A DNA stretch of 11,661 nt from an uncultured Aquincola sp. Its GTDB lineage: Bacteria > Pseudomonadota > Gammaproteobacteria > Burkholderiales > Burkholderiaceae. Under the pieces are notes generated by a model that was not told where the DNA came from, did no database searches, and was given only the letters and a program-made list of their open reading frames with translations. Each line of letters opens with the position of its first letter. Within the stretch, counting starts at the first letter, position 1. This document shows, piece after piece, positions 6,811-11,661 of the stretch. A program made the translations under genes and the position numbers. The DNA lies in assembly GCA_937883885.1 (NCBI GenBank), contig CAKZXL010000266.1, positions 1 through 11,661 of the forward strand. Direction: 5' to 3'.

Positions 6811-9081
6811 CCGCTGGGCGCTGGCCGGCTTGGACAGCTTCACCGCCTGGATGTCCGCAATCTGCGCATCCGTCTCCGGTGATAGGTCGGCTGTCAGCAC
6901 CACCGCGGGCAGTTGGTCATCCAGGCGCCGGCGCAGTTCGGTCACGAGGGTGGTGCCTGTCCAGCCGTTGCCCAGGCTCTGGTCGGTGATGATCAGGTCG
7001 GGGGTGCGCAGGTGGCGGTCGACCTCGGCCAGGGCGGCCTCTCCCGAGCTGGCGTCGGCCACCAGGCAACCCCATTGCAGGCACAGCGCCCGCAGGGCAT
7101 CGCGGTTGTCGGCGTCGTCGTCCACCAGCAGCACGAAGCAACCTGTCAGCCGACCGTCGTCCACGGGCTGCACGCCAGTCGTGTCGGTCAACAATGGCCA
7201 GCCGGCTACCCGTGGCAGCAGTAAGCCGAAGCTGGTGCCATGACCGACGCGCGAACGTACCTGCAGCGGGTGTCCCAGCATGGCCAGACTGCGCTTGACG
7301 ATGGACAGTCCCAAGCCGAGCCCGCCGGGGTGGCCACTGCCGCTGTCGAGGCGGAAGAACTCCTCGAACACGTCGTCCAGGTGGGCCGCGGGAATACCGG
7401 GGCCGGTGTCGATGACCTGCACCAGCACCTCGGCGCCACGCGGTCGGGCCGCCATCAGCACCCCGCCACTGGCGGTGTACCGAACGGCGTTGGCCACGAG
7501 ATTGCCCAGCACGCGTTCCAGCATGGCGGCATCGGTGCGCACCAGCACTCCGCGTGGGGCACGCAGCTGCAACCGCAGGCCCTTGGCCGCCGCCTGCGGC
7601 TCATAGCTGCACAGCACACGGGCCAGCATGTCGTCGAGCAGCTGCGGCCCGGGCTGCGCACGCACGTCACCAGCGTCCAGCCGCGAGATGTCCAGCAGGC
7701 CGGAGAACAGATGCTCCATCGCACCAATGGAGCGGCTCACTTTGTCCGCGAGCGACACCTGCTCGGGTTGCTGCAGCCGCTCGCGCAGCACGCTCATCAG
7801 CAGGCTCACCGAGTGCATGGGCTGTCGCAGGTCGTGGCTGGCGGCGGCCAGGAACCGGGTTTTGGCCGCGCTGGCCCGTACCGCCTGCTCCTGGCTGACC
7901 GCCAAAGCTTGCAGCTGCGCCCGCAGCTGTTCGTTCAGGCGCGCCAGATCCTGCGATTGCTGCAGCAGCAGGTCGCGCGCGGCAGACAGTTCCGCGGTGC
8001 GTTCGGCCACCTTGGCTTCCAGCCCTCGGTACGAGGCCTGCAGCTGGTGCGCCATCTCGTTGAAGTCTTGCGCCAGCGCCGTCAGCTCCGCACCGCCGCG
8101 GGCGTCGATGGCAGCATCCACGCCGGAAGCTAGGTTGCCACCGGCGATGCGAGCCGTGGCCCGGCGCAGCGCGACGATGGGGGCCGCCATGCGCCGAGAG
8201 AACCACAGGCTGGCCATGGCCGCCATCAGGCCTGCGAGCAGCACCAGTGCCAGCGTTTGTGCCACGCTGGTCACCACGGGCCTAAGCGCTTCCGACCGGG
8301 GTTGCTGCGCCAACACCAACCAGCGCGGTCCGGGGATGGGCGCAGCGGTGACGATCACCGGTAGGCCGTCCACATCCACTGCATCCATGCCGTTGACCGG
8401 CCAGCGCTGGTCGGGGCTGGCTGACCGGGCGGCGGCCACCGGCCCGTAGTTGCCCAGCGAGAGCTGTCGCAGCGCATGCGTGGGCCGCGGGTGCGCAATC
8501 AGGTGGTCGGCCGCGTCCACCACGTACACCTGGCCGTGTTCCCCGATACGCAGGCCCGACACCACGTCGGCAAGAAAGCGCAGGTTGAGGGTGGCCATCA
8601 GGCAGCTGCCCGGCCGGTGGGTGGGCACGCTCAGTTCCAGCAGCGGCACGCCCGCTTCATAACGGGTATTGCCATAGTGCGTGTCGGCCGGGCAGTCGGT
8701 TGGCGCAGCGCCGGGTGCCTGGCGATCGGCCCGGGAGACGAAGACCGCGAAGTCAGGCTGCAGCGAAGCGTGCCGCACGTCCAGCACTGCAGGGGCCAGC
8801 ACCAGCAGGCGCGCCAGTTCCTCGCGCAAGGCGTCGACACCGAAGCCGTTCCGCTCCCAAGGCATCTTGGCCGCATCGCGCAGCGTGTTCTCCGTGCGAC
8901 GCAGCGCCTGTGCGATCTCCTGCGCCGCGGCCTCGGTGTGCACGCGTTGCAGCTCGGCGATCGCGGTGCGTGCCTGGCGGTAGGCCATCCAGGTGTGCAG
9001 GCCGCCCGCGGTCAGGAGCAGGCCGATGCTGAGCCCACCCACCATCAGCGCATAGCGCGCAGCCAAAGAGCTTGGCACCAT
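6769..9081 (-). CDS. Membrane hybrid histidine kinase with periplasmic dCache-like sensor and C-terminal receiver
   Basis: A 770-residue inner-membrane sensor kinase. In order: TM1 (about 10-30); a periplasmic region (about 31-270) with a double-Cache pattern including 'GEHGQVYVVDAADHLIAHP' (181-199) and 'PGPRWLVLAQQP'; TM2 (about 273-294); HAMP (about 295-348); coiled coil (about 345-405); HisKA with His416 in 'FLAAASHDLRQPMHS'; HATPase_c with N-box N531, G1 'DTGPGIP' (558-564) and G2 'GGLGLGLSI' (586-594); and a receiver (about 647-765) with D654-D656, phosphoacceptor D700, T730 and K751. All catalytic residues are present. No Hpt domain is seen here or nearby, so the receiver may tune the kinase, or an Hpt protein lies elsewhere. 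The start overlaps the binding-protein stop as TGATG, implying coupled translation and shared function. The 3' end overlaps the response regulator gene tail to tail by 42 bp. Confidence 0.9.
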   Translation of the reverse strand: MVPSSLAARYALMVGGLSIGLLLTAGGLHTWMAYRQARTAIAELQRVHTEAAAQEIAQALRRTENTLRDAAKMPWERNGFGVDALREELARLLVLAPAVLDVRHASLQPDFAVFVSRADRQAPGAAPTDCPADTHYGNTRYEAGVPLLELSVPTHRPGSCLMATLNLRFLADVVSGLRIGEHGQVYVVDAADHLIAHPRPTHALRQLSLGNYGPVAAARSASPDQRWPVNGMDAVDVDGLPVIVTAAPIPGPRWLVLAQQPRSEALRPVVTSVAQTLALVLLAGLMAAMASLWFSRRMAAPIVALRRATARIAGGNLASGVDAAIDARGGAELTALAQDFNEMAHQLQASYRGLEAKVAERTAELSAARDLLLQQSQDLARLNEQLRAQLQALAVSQEQAVRASAAKTRFLAAASHDLRQPMHSVSLLMSVLRERLQQPEQVSLADKVSRSIGAMEHLFSGLLDISRLDAGDVRAQPGPQLLDDMLARVLCSYEPQAAAKGLRLQLRAPRGVLVRTDAAMLERVLGNLVANAVRYTASGGVLMAARPRGAEVLVQVIDTGPGIPAAHLDDVFEEFFRLDSGSGHPGGLGLGLSIVKRSLAMLGHPLQVRSRVGHGTSFGLLLPRVAGWPLLTDTTGVQPVDDGRLTGCFVLLVDDDADNRDALRALCLQWGCLVADASSGEAALAEVDRHLRTPDLIITDQSLGNGWTGTTLVTELRRRLDDQLPAVVLTADLSPETDAQIADIQAVKLSKPASAQRLRQAAIGSLARVA

Positions 9082-10094
9082 CAGCGCGGCACCGCCGGCA
9101 AGGCCGCATGAGCGGTGATGACCAGGTCGGCTTTGCGCACGACGGCCGGGGCGACGTCGACCGCGAATTCGTCGCCCAGCCGCACGGCCAGCACGAAGCG
9201 GCGTGGCCGTTCCACCGGCATGTGCTGCGGCAGCTCACCGGCCAGCACGCGGCCCAGCATCTCGGCCAGCGTGGGCATCGCGAAGCTGGTGTCCTGGGCA
9301 TAGGCCATCTGTCCACCGGCCTGCACCTCCTCGGTGGTGCCGAACATGGCGGGCCGGCGCAGCCGCTGCAGCTGCGTTCGGATGGTCGCTTCGGCCACGT
9401 AGGACACGAAGGTGGGTGGGATGTACCAGGCCTGCTGCCGCGTGGCCGTGGGGCTGCCCAGTTGCGTGATGACGTCGGCTTCGTCCTGGGCCAGGAACAG
9501 GGTCAGCTGCACCCCGGTTTCCTGGCCATAGGCGGCCAAGCGGCGCTCGACGTCGAAAAGGGCCACCCATTCGCGATCGGCCAGCACGCCGATGCGGTGC
9601 AAGCCGTCAAACGCTTCGCGCAGCACGTCCAGCCGCTTCTCGTCCAGCCAATCGGCCAGCGAAAGGCCGGTCATGCCATGGGGTGACGTCATCGAGTCCA
9701 CGATGCCGTCGCGCATGGGATCGGTGTAGGTGGCAAACACGGCGGGTATCGGCACGCCCAGGCGGCGGGCCGCCAGCGCCGTGATGCCTGTTGGCAGCAC
9801 CATGACTGCCGCACCAGCCTGCACCGCCTGCTGCACTGCCAGGCGCGCAGCCGTCACGTCGTCGATCCCGGCATTGAAGTGCAGGAACTGCATCTGCTGT
9901 GGCCATTGGGGATTGACTTGCGAAAGTGCGCGCACGAATTGCGCGAACGCTTCATCCTGCACCGCTGGCCAACCCCCGATGTAGGCCACCCGGGTAAGCA
10001 CGGGTTCCTGCGCGGTGTGTCGCGGCACGCCTGCCAGCGCTGCAAGCAGGACCATCGAGCCCATGGCATAGGACCAACGGGTAATGCCCTTCAT
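9081..10094 (-). CDS. ABC_sub_bind-family (PF04392-like) periplasmic solute-binding protein, probable sensor partner of the kinase
   Basis: A 337-residue secreted protein of the two-lobed binding-protein type. The N-terminus (MKGITRWSYAMGSMVLLAALAG) reads as a signal peptide, with a likely cut near 'HTA-QEP' (about residue 28-29) and no lipobox Cys. Family landmarks are 'YIGGWPAVQDEAF' (39-50), 'PAVFATYTDPMRDGIVDSM' (117-135) with 'GMTGLSLADWLDEKRLDVL' (140-158), 'EEVQAGGQMAYAQD' (255-268), and 'MPVERPRRFVLAVRL' (292-306). These match the uncharacterised ABC-type periplasmic component family that includes TrpX-like proteins. No permease or ATPase lies beside it; it is co-transcribed with the hybrid kinase (TGATG junction), so a ligand-presenting role is inferred. 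No strong ribosome binding site precedes ATG 10094; M11 (10064) is an alternative start but shortens the basic n-region. The ligand is unknown. Confidence 0.87.
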   Translation of the reverse strand: MKGITRWSYAMGSMVLLAALAGVPRHTAQEPVLTRVAYIGGWPAVQDEAFAQFVRALSQVNPQWPQQMQFLHFNAGIDDVTAARLAVQQAVQAGAAVMVLPTGITALAARRLGVPIPAVFATYTDPMRDGIVDSMTSPHGMTGLSLADWLDEKRLDVLREAFDGLHRIGVLADREWVALFDVERRLAAYGQETGVQLTLFLAQDEADVITQLGSPTATRQQAWYIPPTFVSYVAEATIRTQLQRLRRPAMFGTTEEVQAGGQMAYAQDTSFAMPTLAEMLGRVLAGELPQHMPVERPRRFVLAVRLGDEFAVDVAPAVVRKADLVITAHAALPAVPR

Positions 10095-10118
10095 GGTGCG
10101 AACTGGCTACTTTCCGCC

Positions 10119-10132
10119 TGCCGATGTCGGCA
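10119..10132. repeat. Perfect 14-bp inverted repeat, candidate operator
   Basis: TGCCGA and TCGGCA are exact reverse complements separated by TG. The core GCCGATGTCGGC matches 11 of 12 bases of 6029-6040 upstream of the response regulator. The dyad, its intergenic position and the recurrence fit a dimeric regulator site. It is too short in loop, and lacks the T-tract, to be a terminator. Confidence 0.45.
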
Positions 10133-10141
10133 ATTCATTTT

Positions 10142-10146
10142 AGGAG
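10142..10146 (+). promoter_or_regulatory. Ribosome binding site deciding the PAP2 gene start
   Basis: AGGAG lies 7 nt before the ATG at 10154. The longer in-frame start at 10124 would overlap the inverted repeat and has no such site, so 10154 is preferred. Confidence 0.7.
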
Positions 10147-10153
10147 CGGCGCA

Positions 10154-11227
10154 ATGACGAAGAGCTACTTTGCGTGGGTGGTGGTGGTCAAGGTGGAAAA
10201 CAGCGATCCCATCTTTCCCGAGAACGATCCGTATGAGCTTGCGGCTGGTGGAGTGAAGAGGCCATCGCGTCCGCCTCGCATGGCCTCAGACACGGCGCGG
10301 TGGGATCTCGACCCGCAGTACGATGGTTCGGGGCGGCTGGACACGGACATCTACCCCGCGGGCGATTCGCGTGAGCGTGCGATCGACTGGTGGAAGCGCC
10401 ATGAGTCGGAGTTCGCCGAGCAGCACCTCATCAGTCGCATGCTGATCGCTTTCGTGGACGACATCGCGCCAGCACCGAAGCCTGAGCCGCTGCCAGAGGT
10501 GCGTCCGCACGCCGACTGGCCCAGCTTCGATCACCGATTCACGGAGGACGATTGGACCGGCGACTTCAAGACCAAGGGCGAACGCGCAGATGCGTCGCTG
10601 CTGCCCGAGGACTGGGCGCAGTTCAGCGGGCTGAGCCTGCCGTCGCCAGTGGGCGATGAATGTGCCCAACTCAGGGACGCCGAGAACAAGGAGAGACCTG
10701 GAAAGACCCGGCAAATCAACTGGGAGGCCAAGTCATGGCGGCACGCGGTCAACGAACTGCTGGAGTTGGTCGGCGATCTAGAAACGCCCCCCATGCGCGT
10801 GCAAACGCTGGAATTGCTCCGGCGGGTGGATCAGTCGATCGATGCGCCGCTCTTTGCGCTCAAGAAGCACTTCATGCGCGGCCGGCCTGGCAAGTCCGGA
10901 CACTGCGTTGATGCCATGTTCCCCGGAAAGCACGCATTCCACCCTGGGCATCCATCCTATCCGAGCGGCCACGCCACCATGGCGCATGCTGTCTCGCTGG
11001 TGCTGGGCGAGATCGCACCTGGGACCAACAAGGATGCTCTCGCTGCAGCGGCGGAGCGCATCGGCCGTCGCCGCGAGGTGGCCGGCCTGCACTATCCCAG
11101 CGACAGCGCGGCAGGTCGTTCCCTGGCGGCCTGGTTGGTGACCCAGCTCAAGAAGAACCCGGACTTCCAGGCACTGATGCGCAACGCGGCGTCTGAGTGG
11201 GCGCCCGCGGCACCGGCAACGCCCTGA
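10154..11227 (+). CDS. PAP2 / vanadium-haloperoxidase superfamily protein with unrecognised N-terminal extension
   Basis: A 357-residue protein whose C-terminal third carries the full PAP2 active-site set: K237 to R244-P245 (Kx6RP), PSGH at 270-273 within 'HPSYPSGHATMAHA', and R307, H313 and D317 in 'REVAGLHYPSD' (Rx5HxxxD). These residues bind phosphate in acid phosphatases or vanadate in haloperoxidases. Superfamily and intact catalysis are well supported, but phosphatase versus haloperoxidase cannot be settled by eye. The first 190 or so residues are hydrophilic, rich in Asp, Glu, Trp and Pro, and not recognised. No cleavable signal peptide or membrane helices are seen, unlike many class A phosphatases, so a cytoplasmic location or an unusual export route is possible. 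The gene diverges from the binding-protein operon and converges on the lipocalin gene with 20 bp between. Base composition looks slightly less GC-rich than its neighbours. Confidence 0.8.
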   Translation: MTKSYFAWVVVVKVENSDPIFPENDPYELAAGGVKRPSRPPRMASDTARWDLDPQYDGSGRLDTDIYPAGDSRERAIDWWKRHESEFAEQHLISRMLIAFVDDIAPAPKPEPLPEVRPHADWPSFDHRFTEDDWTGDFKTKGERADASLLPEDWAQFSGLSLPSPVGDECAQLRDAENKERPGKTRQINWEAKSWRHAVNELLELVGDLETPPMRVQTLELLRRVDQSIDAPLFALKKHFMRGRPGKSGHCVDAMFPGKHAFHPGHPSYPSGHATMAHAVSLVLGEIAPGTNKDALAAAAERIGRRREVAGLHYPSDSAAGRSLAAWLVTQLKKNPDFQALMRNAASEWAPAAPATP

Positions 11228-11247
11228 TCAGACCCGCCGCCTACGGC

Positions 11248-11661
11248 TCAGCGCGGCCGCTGCGGCACCTTGCGCAGCTTGCTCACGTCGTAGCCCTGCG
11301 CCGCGACGAAGCGTGTCAGTCGCTCCAGGTCGGCGGCAGGCATCGTGGGCGTGCGGGACATGATCCACACGTAGTCGCGCTTCTCGCGGCCGACCACCAC
11401 TTCCTTGTAGTCCGGGTCGATGTGCATGATCCGGTAGTCGGCCTCGAACGGCCACAGGAACTGCATGGTCCAGATGGCGTTGCCGGTGTTGGGCAGCACG
11501 GTGCCCACCGGGTGCATGGTCTTGATCGGCTCGTCGTGCCCCCCATGCCGGTAGGTGAAGGTGGTGGCGATCTTGCCGTCGGGCCGGCGTTCGTAGCGTT
11601 CCACCGCGTCGTAGGCCTCGCGCTCGGGCCAGGTCGGGATCACCGCGATCACATACCAATC
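11248..11661 (-). CDS. blc: Blc-like bacterial lipocalin, C-terminal part (cut by window edge)
   Basis: The visible 137 residues begin inside the first lipocalin conserved region ('DWYVIAVIPTWPE', matching the family GxWY pattern) and run to the natural stop. Further matches are 'AYDAVERYERRPDG', 'IDPDYKEVVVGREKRDYVW' (second conserved region) and 'IMSRTPTMP' carrying the conserved Arg of the third. Bacterial Blc proteins are usually outer-membrane lipoproteins of about 170-180 residues that bind fatty acids or lysophospholipids. The missing N-terminus would hold the signal peptide and any lipobox Cys, so lipidation cannot be checked here. The reading frame is open to the right edge, with no start codon at the edge that would fit the fold. 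It converges on the PAP2 gene; the gap holds no visible terminator. Confidence 0.85.
   Translation of the reverse strand, partial: DWYVIAVIPTWPEREAYDAVERYERRPDGKIATTFTYRHGGHDEPIKTMHPVGTVLPNTGNAIWTMQFLWPFEADYRIMHIDPDYKEVVVGREKRDYVWIMSRTPTMPAADLERLTRFVAAQGYDVSKLRKVPQRPR

Larger units (their letters stand above)
10095..10153. promoter_or_regulatory. Divergent promoter region between binding-protein/kinase operon and PAP2 gene
   Basis: Only 59 bp separate two divergent start codons, so the promoters must overlap or lie partly inside the genes. At the centre is a perfect 14-bp inverted repeat, TGCCGA-TG-TCGGCA (10119-10132), well placed to act as an operator for one or both genes. An AT-rich stretch (AATTCATTTTAG, about 10132-10143) lies just before the PAP2 ribosome binding site. 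No clear -35/-10 pair can be assigned. Confidence 0.5.

Noticed and set aside
7240..9111. Long plus-strand open frames (7240-8133, 7628-8449, 8476-9111) opposite the hybrid kinase
   Set aside because: The minus strand encodes every kinase and receiver motif in order; the plus-strand translations are His/Gln/Arg-rich shadows.
11228..11247. Terminator between the PAP2 gene and the lipocalin gene
   Set aside because: The 20-bp gap shows no stem-loop or T-tract on either strand.

Overview
This GC-rich window has dense, tightly packed genes with many stop/start overlaps. Gene content and protein style suggest a betaproteobacterium of the order Burkholderiales. That placement is inferred from protein flavour, not from a marker gene. 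No rRNA, tRNA, CRISPR array, insertion sequence or phage gene was seen.

Layout. (1) 1-423, minus: N-terminal part of a GhrA-type 2-hydroxyacid dehydrogenase, running off the left edge. (2) About 424-679: a regulatory region between divergent genes. (3) 680-5281, plus: a complete branched-chain-amino-acid-type (HAAT family) ABC importer, in the order permease LivH, permease LivM, ATPase LivG, ATPase LivF, periplasmic binding protein LivK. The first four genes overlap end to end, so this is one operon. Its real substrate cannot be read from sequence. (4) 5295-5924, minus: a LuxR-type HTH regulator converging on livK with only 13 bp between. (5) 6058-6810, plus: a NarL/FixJ-type response regulator, divergent from the LuxR gene. 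(6) 6769-10094, minus: a two-gene operon of a periplasmic ABC_sub_bind (PF04392-like) solute-binding protein followed, with a TGATG overlap, by a membrane hybrid histidine kinase. The kinase overlaps the response regulator gene tail to tail by 42 bp. (7) 10154-11227, plus: a PAP2/vanadium-haloperoxidase superfamily protein with a long unrecognised N-terminal part. (8) 11248-11661, minus: C-terminal part of a Blc-like lipocalin, running off the right edge.

How the genes may work together. The binding protein, hybrid kinase and response regulator look like a self-contained sensory unit. The binding protein has no permease or ATPase beside it, so it probably presents a ligand to the kinase instead of feeding a transporter. 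A near-palindromic 12-mer, GCCGATG(T/C)CGGC, lies just upstream of both transcription units of this unit and is a candidate operator. An adjacent high-affinity importer and a second HTH regulator make the liv-type operon a plausible target of the sensory unit, but nothing in the sequence proves this. The sensory unit is the most interesting part of the window; the importer and the edge genes are ordinary.
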